From CAZJRB01 sp964547995 (GTDB lineage: Bacteria > Planctomycetota > Planctomycetia > Pirellulales > Thermoguttaceae): a stretch of DNA of 64,000 bases. The notes below the pieces were generated by a model. It saw only the letters and a list, made by a program, of their open reading frames with translations. It had not been told where the DNA came from and did no database searches. Below, piece after piece: positions 1-6,595 of the stretch (the stretch's first letter is position 1; each line of letters starts with the position of its first letter). The translations under genes and the position numbers were made by a program. Where the stretch lies: positions 1-64,000 of the forward strand of contig CAZJRB010000008.1 of NCBI GenBank assembly GCA_964547995.1, written 5' to 3'.

Positions 1-46
1 TTGTTGCTTATTCTGACCCGCCGAGATTCCAGTTCACGGTGAACCA

Positions 47-553
47 TTACACCGTGACGTTTGCAAACGCGGAGAACACTTGGTACCGCAAGTCTCTGTT
101 GTCTTTACTTGCGAATCCGCTTGCCTCAGTTCTCTCACCGCCCAAGTATTCGAGAAGGGCAAGAAATGCTTGTTCACCCTCTCCTACAACTACGTAGTCC
201 ACGAAGTCGCTGTCTAATGTTGTCTCGGGAAACAGGGTGCAGTGCGGCCCTCCCCACACAATTGGCACGTGACCGTGAAACCGCTTAGAAATGCGTGCTG
301 CTGAGGAGACCTGCTCGCCAGTGATCACGGAGAGGCCCAGGCAGAGAGGTCTCGGGTCAGTTGTGAGCATTGCCTCAAGGTTGCGAAAGGTATCGTCCTT
401 GTTCAGCCTCTCATCCAAAATGGCTACATCGTATTTTGGCGCGCACCACGAGGCGATCTTGTAAAGTCCTGTCGGAATCTGACTCTGCCGACAAGTCATA
501 GCTGGAAAACACAGAATGGCTTTGCGTTTTCCTCGGTTAATCGAGCGGTTCAT
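47..553 (-). pseudogene. Truncated B12-binding domain protein (radical SAM family remnant)
   Basis: The 168-residue product resembles the N-terminal cobalamin-binding (Rossmann) domain that precedes the radical SAM domain in B12-dependent radical SAM enzymes. It has the segments CLGLSVITGEQ, VPIVWGGPHCTLFPE and YVVVGEGEQAFLALLEYL, which are typical of that domain. The radical SAM part with its CxxxCxxC cluster is absent: after about residue 140 the reading diverges and stops at a TAA. The start chosen is the ATG at 553, whose ATGA overlaps the stop of the thymidylate kinase gene, so the two were translationally coupled. I infer a gene cut short by rearrangement. It could be a stand-alone B12-binding protein, but no partner is visible in the window. 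Confidence 0.6.
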
Positions 554-1221
554 AACGGTACCACGTCGAGCACTTGCTCGTGAATTTCGTCGGCAGATAG
601 CATCTGTCCGTCCCTGGCGCAATTGACGAGAACCATATCTTCCCGCTTACTGCACAAGGAGAGGTATTCGGCCTCGACACGTCTCTGCAAAGTCAGACTT
701 GATTCGTGAATATCCTCTTTTCCGTTGAGGTATTTCCTTTCCGGGCCGTCCCGCTCTCGGCTCAATTGCCCCCGGATAAACTCGAAGGGAACGTGCAGGT
801 ATATGGACAAGTCAGGACGTTCGATTCCATTGTGCTCGAATTCAAGATTCTCGATCCAATTTCGTAAATGCCTTTTCTCTTGCTCGTTATCAACCTTCGC
901 CGCCTGAAATGCCATGTTCGAATACACGTACCTGTCTGCTATCACGCAGGTGCTCTGCCGGCGCCACTTCCGAATGTCGTCCGTCGCATCAGCCCTGTCA
1001 CCAGCGTACAGCAAAGCCACGAAGTCCACAGGAACCTCTGAGGCATTGCCAAACTCGCCCCGAAGGAATCGGGCAATCATTTGCCCAAAGAACCCCGTAG
1101 TACGGGGGAAGTGCAAGCAACGGCAAGCGAGGCCGCGACTCTCCAAGTGGTCAGAGAGCATCTTAATCTGGGTCGACTTCCCACAACCGTCAAGTCCCTC
1201 GAATACAAAGAAATCGTTCAT
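550..1221 (-). CDS. tmk: Thymidylate kinase (dTMP kinase)
   Basis: It phosphorylates dTMP to dTDP with ATP in the cytoplasm. The 223-residue protein starts with the P-loop GLDGCGKST, has the DRY-type motif ADRYVYSN near the middle and a LID-like stretch rich in Arg and Glu (SRERDGPERKY) followed by HESSLTLQRRVEAEY. This arrangement looks closer to eukaryotic/archaeal-type dTMP kinases than to the usual bacterial form. The ATG at 1221 was preferred to the GTG at 1239 because it directly precedes the P-loop strand. The downstream B12-domain gene overlaps by ATGA. Base composition looks lower in GC than most of the window, and a fossil of a different tmk lies just upstream, so acquisition by transfer is plausible. 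Confidence 0.85.
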   Translation of the reverse strand: MNDFFVFEGLDGCGKSTQIKMLSDHLESRGLACRCLHFPRTTGFFGQMIARFLRGEFGNASEVPVDFVALLYAGDRADATDDIRKWRRQSTCVIADRYVYSNMAFQAAKVDNEQEKRHLRNWIENLEFEHNGIERPDLSIYLHVPFEFIRGQLSRERDGPERKYLNGKEDIHESSLTLQRRVEAEYLSLCSKREDMVLVNCARDGQMLSADEIHEQVLDVVPL

Positions 1222-1329
1222 TATTGTGCTCCTGAGCACGAAGAACTACGGTGGCTGGAAGCCGGTGTTGAAAGCGGGCGTGACAGAATTTAGCTAACAT
1301 AGGGGGGCACCTCTGTGTCGTGGCGTCCA

Positions 1330-1453
1330 AAGGGTACTCCCCGGATCGCGGCAAGTCACCATATCGTGTCCCCGTCTCGCGAAGCCAGTCGCAAAACAGG
1401 GCACTCTGGGTCGATTTTCCGGTGCCGTCGCCGCCGTCGATGGAGAAAAACAT
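1330..1453 (-). pseudogene. Frameshifted N-terminal fragment of a second thymidylate kinase
   Basis: From the ATG at 1453 the frame reads MFFSIDGGDGTGKSTQ, a canonical bacterial tmk P-loop, then LFCDWLRETG. At a run of four C (+ strand 1370-1373) the frame is lost. Removing one base restores GHDMVTCRDPGST, the conserved segment that follows the P-loop in bacterial tmk. Homology ends a few residues later. The open frame continues meaninglessly into the start of the intact tmk, so it is not a gene. I read this as a decayed remnant of a second, bacterial-type tmk. Confidence 0.75.
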
Positions 1454-1575
1454 ACGTCAATACCAGGGGCCGCAAGGGGAGAAATGCGGGGGAATTCGCC
1501 TTTCGTTTAGTGGTCAATCACCGCTCCACGGGGACGAGCCCCGTGGTGGCGTTTACAGTTTGACCAGGTACGAGT

Positions 1576-1794
1576 TCATAGCTCGCCAAATCCCATTTTC
1601 TTGACTCGACCCGCCTCGATATCCTGCCGGACTTTCCGGGCGAGTTTTTCCAAGTCGTTTTTCGACGCCGCAAAAGCCGCATCCCATTGCTGCTCATCCG
1701 CCAGTTCTTCGAGGATCACGGCCGCAATAGCATTCTGCTGCTCGGGTGAGAGTTTGTAGATTTCGTTAAGCGCCTTTTCCAGAAGCTGGGTCAT
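1576..1794 (-). CDS. Small antitoxin-like protein
   Basis: The 72-residue acidic, helical protein opens with MTQLLEKALNEIYKLSPEQQ and continues with AIAAVILEELADEQQWDAAF, a pattern common in short orphan antitoxins next to PIN or RelE-type toxins in cyanobacteria and planctomycetes. A strong ribosome binding site (GGAGGAG) lies 7 bases before the ATG. No toxin follows: the next 120 bases downstream have no open frame, so it is a solitary antitoxin or a remnant of a module. The toxin-antitoxin assignment is by resemblance only. Confidence 0.6.
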   Translation of the reverse strand: MTQLLEKALNEIYKLSPEQQNAIAAVILEELADEQQWDAAFAASKNDLEKLARKVRQDIEAGRVKKMGFGEL

Positions 1795-1854
1795 AATCGC
1801 TGCTCCTCCACTGGTTCGTTTCCTCTCTTGCGGGTTCTTCTCACCCAGAAATAC

Positions 1855-1882
1855 ATTATACCAGAATCCATTCGATGATAAA
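1855..1882 (-). promoter_or_regulatory. Candidate sigma70-type promoter of the antitoxin-like gene
   Basis: On the minus strand TTTATC and a perfect TATAAT are separated by 16 bases, about 60 bases upstream of the ATG at 1794. The -10 match is good and the -35 match is weak. Confidence 0.35.
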
Positions 1883-1935
1883 CGGTGACTGGTGAGTGAT
1901 GAATTGCGCGAATTCGGTGAGTGAGGTAGCTGTGG

Positions 1936-1958
1936 GCGCGACCACCGGTCGCGGCTTT
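1936..1958. repeat. Dispersed palindrome, GCGACC/GGTCGC-GGCTTT family
   Basis: The core GCGACC-ACC-GGTCGC is followed by GGCTTT. Related copies occur at 8853-8875, 43517-43543, 43606-43632, 56198-56220 and 57655-57680. All lie outside genes, usually just after a stop codon. A CCACTACCCACCACTCACC-type tract follows at 1967-2001. Confidence 0.75.
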
Positions 1959-1997
1959 ATTTCCAGCCACTACCCACCACTCACCACCCACCACTGA

Positions 1998-2708
1998 CTA
2001 CTTCGGCTTGATCCGGATGTTCCGGTACGCGACCTGGCCGTGGTTGCCCTGGAACATGAGCGGGCCGGTGGGGGCTTCCTTGCCGGTCAGTGCGCCGCCG
2101 GTCGGGCCTTTCAGCTCGACGTTCTCGTGGAGCACCTGGTCGTTGAGCGTGACCTTGACCATTTTGGCATTGGCCGTTTTCTTGCCGTCGGCGTCGAACT
2201 TCGGGGCCTGGTACTCGATGACGTATTTTTGCCACTCACCCGGCGCCTTCGAGGCGTTGATCTTCGGGGGCGCGGCACCGTAGATCGCGCCCATGTCGCC
2301 GCCGCCGAGCTTTTCCTTGCCGAAGCTGTCGAGGATCTGAATTTCGTACTCACCCATCACGTAGATGCCGGAGTTCGAGCCCTTGGGGACCATGACTTCC
2401 AATTCGATGGTCGCATCGCCGAATTTCTTTTCGCAATAGAAATCGAGGCCATGGGCCCCGGCGTTGATCATGTCGTTTCCGCCGGGTGTGACCTTCAGAT
2501 TCTTCGGGTTAGCGGGATCGAGGACCGCTTTGCCGACGGTCCAGTGATTCTTTGCAGGATTGCCTTTCACTTTCCAGCCGCTGAGATCCTTGCCGTTGAA
2601 AAGCTCGACCCAATCGGCGGCGCCGGCCGTCGGGCACAAGCTCACAAACAGCGAAACCACAGCCATCACGACCAGTGTTCGCAACCAAAGGGAAAGATGT
2701 TCGTTCAT
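1998..2708 (-). CDS. Secreted DUF1080 (3-keto-disaccharide hydrolase) protein
   Basis: The 236-residue protein has a signal peptide (hydrophobic run LVVMAVVSLFVSLCPTAGAA) followed by one DUF1080 / 3-keto-disaccharide hydrolase domain of concanavalin-like fold. Hallmarks are ADWVELFNGKDLSGWKVKG at the mature N-terminus, SNSGIYVMGEYEIQILDS in the middle and the terminal strand GQVAYRNIRIKPK. Such proteins are strongly expanded in Planctomycetota and are thought to act on glycans outside the cytoplasm. The ATG at 2708 has a GGAGG ribosome binding site 8 bases upstream. A large palindromic repeat separates it from the WYL regulator gene behind it, so the two are probably separate transcripts. Substrate is unknown. 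Confidence 0.9.
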   Translation of the reverse strand: MNEHLSLWLRTLVVMAVVSLFVSLCPTAGAADWVELFNGKDLSGWKVKGNPAKNHWTVGKAVLDPANPKNLKVTPGGNDMINAGAHGLDFYCEKKFGDATIELEVMVPKGSNSGIYVMGEYEIQILDSFGKEKLGGGDMGAIYGAAPPKINASKAPGEWQKYVIEYQAPKFDADGKKTANAKMVKVTLNDQVLHENVELKGPTGGALTGKEAPTGPLMFQGNHGQVAYRNIRIKPK

Positions 2709-2819
2709 AGTGGGAACCTCCGGGTTAGAGAATCGGGTTTGGAACACGCCCTTACCATATCGCAGTGGTTCCCGGGATGCAAGTCTTGGGGAAGTGAGTA
2801 GGAACGGGTGCCGGGTGCC

Positions 2820-2899
2820 GGGTGCCATGCCCACGCTCGCCGTGGGCATGTTCGTGGACGTCGCAGAACATGCCCACGGCAAGCGTGGGCATGGCACCC
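2820..2899. repeat. Large palindromic repeat (34-bp arms)
   Basis: Arms 2820-2853 and 2866-2899 are inverted copies with a single mismatch around a 12-base loop. Each arm is itself palindromic (CATGCCCACG / CGTGGGCATG), so the element can fold as one long hairpin or two small ones. It lies between the stop of the WYL gene and the start of the DUF1080 gene. This nested design fits a REP/REPIN or MITE-like mobile repeat, and it may also end transcription. Confidence 0.85.
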
Positions 2900-2929
2900 A
2901 CAGTCTCAATTGTCATACGGTACCAGCCG

Positions 2930-3904
2930 CTAACCCCTCTCATACATCGCTGCCATCTGCCTTGCGCGGTCGGCAACCATCTTCCGCAGTTCCGGCGGTT
3001 TAAGCACCTCGGCCTGGTCGCCGTACCCGAGAATCCACCAGGTAATCTCCCACAGCCCGGAGACCGTCGCCCGAAACTCCAGCGTGCCGTCCTCGTTGAA
3101 CGTTGCCTGCTGCGTCTTGTGCCAGCGGACCTCGGCGACGTTCTGCGCGACCATCTTGCTGAAGCGGATCACCACGTCCCGGTCGCGGCCTTTTTCCGGG
3201 ATGAGGTGCCAGGCGTTGCGAAGGTAGCGATCCAACGAGAAGCCGCGGGGAACCTCATACGTGTCTTCGAGGATTTCAGCCTTGACAATCCGGCCGATGT
3301 TGAATGTCCTGGTCGCGCGGTGCAGCGACGACCGCCCGATGACGTACCAGCTCCGGCGGCTGAACAGCAGGCGGTAGGGGCTCAGCCGCGTGCCGATCTC
3401 CTTCCATTCGGTCAGGCTGCCGTAGCGGATCCGAACGCAGCGGTGCTTCGAAATCGCTTCAAGCAACTGCTCGTAGACGGGGTCTTGCCCGGCCAGCGGA
3501 TTGCCGGGGGGAGCGTGAATCTCGATCGCGCCGGCCACGTTGCGCAACTGCTCGCGGAGCCGCCCCGGCAAGGTGCTCTCGAGCTTCACCGCGGCGCTGC
3601 GGGCGGGACCGAAAAACGGGAGCCCCGATCGGTCGCCCAACTCGTGGCACAAGACGATCAGGGCCAGGGCCTCTTCCGGCGTGAAATTCGTCGGCGGGAG
3701 GTAGCAGGAACCCGGAATGTGATATCGCTGATGATCCTCGTCGTACGTCAGCGGCAGGCCCGACTGGCGTAGAGTCTCCAAGTCGCGAAAGACGGTCCGC
3801 CGGCTGACGCCGCATTCCTGCGCCAGCGCCTCAGCGTTGTATCCCCTTCCAGCCTGAAGCAGGCCGATGAGTTTCAGCAACCGATGGATTCGCGACAGAT
3901 TCAT
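2930..3904 (-). CDS. WYL-domain HTH transcriptional regulator (YafY type)
   Basis: The 324-residue protein has an N-terminal winged helix-turn-helix (ALAQECGVSRRTVFRDLETL, about residues 28-47), a WYL domain around residues 150-205 (CVRIRYGSL then SWYVIGRS) and a C-terminal WCX extension. WYL regulators sense ligands or nucleic acids and control defence, DNA damage or metabolic genes. The likely start is the ATG at 3904 just before SRIHRLLKLIGLL; a longer start at 3961 would add a disordered N-terminus. With the start at 3904 the gene overlaps the end of the TolC-type gene by 74 bases, so it is probably co-transcribed with it. Its targets cannot be read from the sequence. Confidence 0.88.
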   Translation of the reverse strand: MNLSRIHRLLKLIGLLQAGRGYNAEALAQECGVSRRTVFRDLETLRQSGLPLTYDEDHQRYHIPGSCYLPPTNFTPEEALALIVLCHELGDRSGLPFFGPARSAAVKLESTLPGRLREQLRNVAGAIEIHAPPGNPLAGQDPVYEQLLEAISKHRCVRIRYGSLTEWKEIGTRLSPYRLLFSRRSWYVIGRSSLHRATRTFNIGRIVKAEILEDTYEVPRGFSLDRYLRNAWHLIPEKGRDRDVVIRFSKMVAQNVAEVRWHKTQQATFNEDGTLEFRATVSGLWEITWWILGYGDQAEVLKPPELRKMVADRARQMAAMYERG

Positions 3905-6140
3905 TCCCGGTGCCTGATTGGTTGTTTCGAGTGGCGCCCGAGGGCGTGGCCGCTTGTTCAAAGCTCGCCTGCTTGACCGACCACCCTTGATCGGGCTCTA
4001 GTTTCCCCGTTGGCGGCCGTTTTGCCAACCCCCCTGCTCCTGTGCCGTTCCCGGTGGAAGCCTGCGGGCCGTTCGGCTCGTCACCGGGCGGTTCCGGCGC
4101 GGGGGTCGGGATCTCCTCGATCCCCATATTGTCCGGACCCAGCAACTCGATTTCACCGTCAAACACCGGATCGGTCGGCTGCTGTCCCGCGTGCTGGTCG
4201 TACGGCCCGCGGCTGATGACCTTCGGCCGGGTGAAGCCGTAGTCGATGTAGTAGCCGGCGTCCCGTGCCCGGGCGCGGCCGTGCGCGTCGAAGTAGGCCT
4301 TGCCGGGCCAGGGCCCTTCGGCCAGGTAAATCCCGTTGTACTCCAACAGCGACCCCTTGCGGTAGTGTACTTCGGCAATCATCGTATTGTAATCGACCAG
4401 CGTGCTGTAGTACTCCACCTCGGCCTCTGCCAGGCGCCGCTGGGCGTCCAGCACGTCGTCGAGGGTCCAGTCGGCGTGTTCGTGCTCTTTGAGGGTGATC
4501 GCCGCCTTGACCTCGGCCTCGGCCGCTATCCGGCGATTGAAATTCGTCTGGGAGACGACGTAGAGGCCCTCCAGGTTCCGGATTCGGTTTGCCAGTTGGT
4601 GTGAAATTTCCAGTTCCGCTTCCTGGAGAATTGCGCGATCCTTTGCGAGCCGCAACTGGGCGTTGCGGACGCCGCTGTGCTCCTTCCGGAACCCGATCGG
4701 TATGTTTACTTCGAAGCCGAGCTGCCACTCCTGGAAATTGCCGGTTGTCATGTTCTGATAGGCGTTTGATCCGGGGACGAGAAAGTTCCCCGTTCCGCCC
4801 TGCGAATCCACCAGTTGGTCGCCCAAACCCAGCCAGCGGTATCGCCCGACCGCATCGACTTGAGGAAGCAGGAAGTTCTTGGCGGCGATCAATTCCAGTT
4901 CCCGTTGCTTGACTCGCCACTTCTGCCTGCGAAGCTCAACGTCTCGGACCAGGGCCTCGGAGAGCGTTTCCCGCCAGTCGAAGGTCACCTTGGCTACGGT
5001 CGGCTCGTCCTTCGGGCGAATCAGCCGGCCGTCGGTCGTTGCGAGCCCCATTATGTAGCGTAACTGCGATTCCGCAGCGTACAATTCGGAGAGGGTCCCC
5101 TCCACCTGGCTGCGGAACAGGAAATATTGGGTTCGTGCCCGGGCTTCCTCGTAGGTGGATGCGGTGCCGACCTGCCACTTCACGTAGGTCTCTCGCCAGG
5201 TTTGCAGCGCGCTGTCCCGCCCCGCGATCATCGCGTCGAGCCGCCGGTAGGCGTAGTAGAGCAGCCAGTAGGATTTTTCCACGTCCAGAACCAGATTCCG
5301 CACGGCCGCCTCGAAATCGGCCAGCTCGATGTCGGTGTTGATTCGCGCGATCATGACGCCGCGGTATATGCCCGGAACCGTATTCAGGCCGGCGATCCGG
5401 TTGAACTGCACGCCGTAGCCGCGGAGCAGCGGTTGGCGGAACTCCGTCTCGAGGTTGACGTTCCAGTCGGAGGGATAATTCCGCATTTGGATGTTGTTGG
5501 CCTCATAGGCAACGTTGTGCGTGACGGAGAAGGTGCCGCCCGCGGCCGTCGTCTTCGCGAGCCTCGCTTGGAACGTGCCGATATCCTGGTGGAGTTCGGC
5601 TGGAAAGAACGGGTTTGCCGGCCGGTTCTGCGGCTGGTGATTCTTCTCCCAGAAGACGTTGGTGGTGAACTGCGTGTCGAAGGCCGACAGTGCCGCCTCG
5701 ACGCCGTAGTAAGGATCGGTTTCCCGAATGGCAGGGTCATAGACGGAGGGAGCGATGTCGGATGATTGGGCGACGGTCTCAGACCCCATCGAAAGGCTTC
5801 CCGGCCTGTTCAATCCCCTTTGACCCGGCAGGCCTATTACCCCGCCCGGAACGTTCCTCTTCACCTTGTTGTTTGCCAAAGTGAAGTGTACCGCGTCCTC
5901 GAGGGTCAAATCCCACATCTTTCTCGGTGTCTTCTCCTCGAGCGAAAACGGCCGGATGGCCCCTTCCACTTCGTCAAGGCTCTGCTCCTCCGCGTCGGGA
6001 TAGTCGATCTCGGTCGCCTTGCCAAGGTAGTGAGAGAGGTCGCCGTCTTCGTGGAAGTAGACGGGTTGCTGTGGGATACATCCCGCCAGAACCAGGGTCC
6101 AGGTAGCCACGATACCAAGGATTGGGGATCGCCAGGTCAT
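3831..6140 (-). CDS. TolC-family outer membrane lipoprotein
   Basis: The 769-residue protein begins with a lipoprotein signal whose lipobox LAGC ends at Cys21. It then shows two TolC-like (outer membrane efflux) repeats, with the strands AGGTFSVTHNVAYEAN, FRQPLLRGYGVQ and QEWQLGFEVNIPIGFRKEHS and long alpha-helical segments (for example around DVEKSYWLLYYAYRRLDA and EAEVKAAITLKEHEHA). TolC proteins form trimeric channels for efflux pumps or type I secretion. It is longer than typical TolC, with an N-terminal extension of about 130 residues and a Pro/Gly-rich tail of about 120 residues. No pump genes are adjacent; the nearest regulator is the overlapping WYL gene downstream. Confidence 0.88.
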   Translation of the reverse strand: MTWRSPILGIVATWTLVLAGCIPQQPVYFHEDGDLSHYLGKATEIDYPDAEEQSLDEVEGAIRPFSLEEKTPRKMWDLTLEDAVHFTLANNKVKRNVPGGVIGLPGQRGLNRPGSLSMGSETVAQSSDIAPSVYDPAIRETDPYYGVEAALSAFDTQFTTNVFWEKNHQPQNRPANPFFPAELHQDIGTFQARLAKTTAAGGTFSVTHNVAYEANNIQMRNYPSDWNVNLETEFRQPLLRGYGVQFNRIAGLNTVPGIYRGVMIARINTDIELADFEAAVRNLVLDVEKSYWLLYYAYRRLDAMIAGRDSALQTWRETYVKWQVGTASTYEEARARTQYFLFRSQVEGTLSELYAAESQLRYIMGLATTDGRLIRPKDEPTVAKVTFDWRETLSEALVRDVELRRQKWRVKQRELELIAAKNFLLPQVDAVGRYRWLGLGDQLVDSQGGTGNFLVPGSNAYQNMTTGNFQEWQLGFEVNIPIGFRKEHSGVRNAQLRLAKDRAILQEAELEISHQLANRIRNLEGLYVVSQTNFNRRIAAEAEVKAAITLKEHEHADWTLDDVLDAQRRLAEAEVEYYSTLVDYNTMIAEVHYRKGSLLEYNGIYLAEGPWPGKAYFDAHGRARARDAGYYIDYGFTRPKVISRGPYDQHAGQQPTDPVFDGEIELLGPDNMGIEEIPTPAPEPPGDEPNGPQASTGNGTGAGGLAKRPPTGKLEPDQGWSVKQASFEQAATPSGATRNNQSGTGNESVANPSVAETHRPASGWKGIQR

Positions 6141-6301
6141 GGGTTGCAGTCCTGTTACGGTTTGCTTTCGCGGGTCACTGCCGCACCCGATGGTCTCAGG
6201 CCTGATGAGCAGGGCGCCCGCTGTGGGAAACTTGGCCTAAAACCCCCCTGGCCGACCCCCCATGGGAGTGCCGCGCACTGGGTGCGGGCTCCAAACGGAG
6301 A

Positions 6302-6341
6302 AATCGACAAACTTGATATCGGCAACCCAATCGACAAACTT
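6302..6341. promoter_or_regulatory. Direct repeat AATCGACAAACTT upstream of the TolC-type gene
   Basis: AATCGACAAACTT occurs at 6302-6314 and again at 6329-6341, 27 bases apart, about 160-200 bases upstream of the TolC-type start. It could be a tandem regulator site; no function is known. Confidence 0.35.
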
Positions 6342-6376
6342 TGACGATTTCACATGATCGGAAAAGATATCTTGGC

Positions 6377-6393
6377 TTGCGTATATTACGCAA
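6377..6393. promoter_or_regulatory. Perfect 17-bp operator-like palindrome
   Basis: TTGCGTA-TAT-TACGCAA is a perfect inverted repeat with AT-rich flanks, about 240 bases upstream of the TolC-type gene, in the only AT-rich stretch of this intergenic region. Its size and symmetry suit a dimeric repressor such as a TetR or GntR type. The WYL regulator is the nearest candidate regulator but is not known to use this site. Confidence 0.45.
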
Positions 6394-6460
6394 ACATGGA
6401 AATAGCACGCCGCTTCCCCAGTCCTGGGGCTTTTGGCGTTGAGATGTGGAGGAAGAAACT

Positions 6461-6595
6461 GTTTTGGCTAGGCTCTCCCTCAAAACCCGTACGACGGGCT
6501 TCCAAGCCCGTCGAGAAGTAACGTTTTGATGGAACCAACGGGCTTGGAAGCCCGTCGTACACCCCATTCGGACACGTTTTGAGACAAGCCTAGGA
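6461..6595. repeat. Nested inverted repeat between genes (GACGGGCTTCCAAGCCCGTC family)
   Basis: The main arms, 6489-6511 and 6538-6560, are inverted copies containing CGGGCTTCCAAGCCCG, itself palindromic. Weaker outer arms (GGCTAGGCT with AGCCTAGG, and CAAAAC with GTTTTG) enclose it. It sits immediately after the stop of the 621-residue protein gene and could act as its 3' stem-loop. The rest of 6141-6595 has only the operator-like repeats listed separately. Confidence 0.75.

Noticed and set aside
33..57. Hairpin TCACGGTG...CACCGTGA around the stop of the B12-domain gene
   Set aside because: Short, without a T run, and at the window edge; may be chance.
1190..1453. An 87-codon frame beginning like a tmk
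   Set aside because: Only the first 35-40 residues are homologous; it loses frame at 1370-1373 and runs into the next gene, so it is listed as a fossil and not a gene.
1526..1546. CCACGGGG-ACGAG-CCCCGTGG as a terminator of the antitoxin-like gene
   Set aside because: The stem is good but no T run follows on either strand, so termination is not supported.
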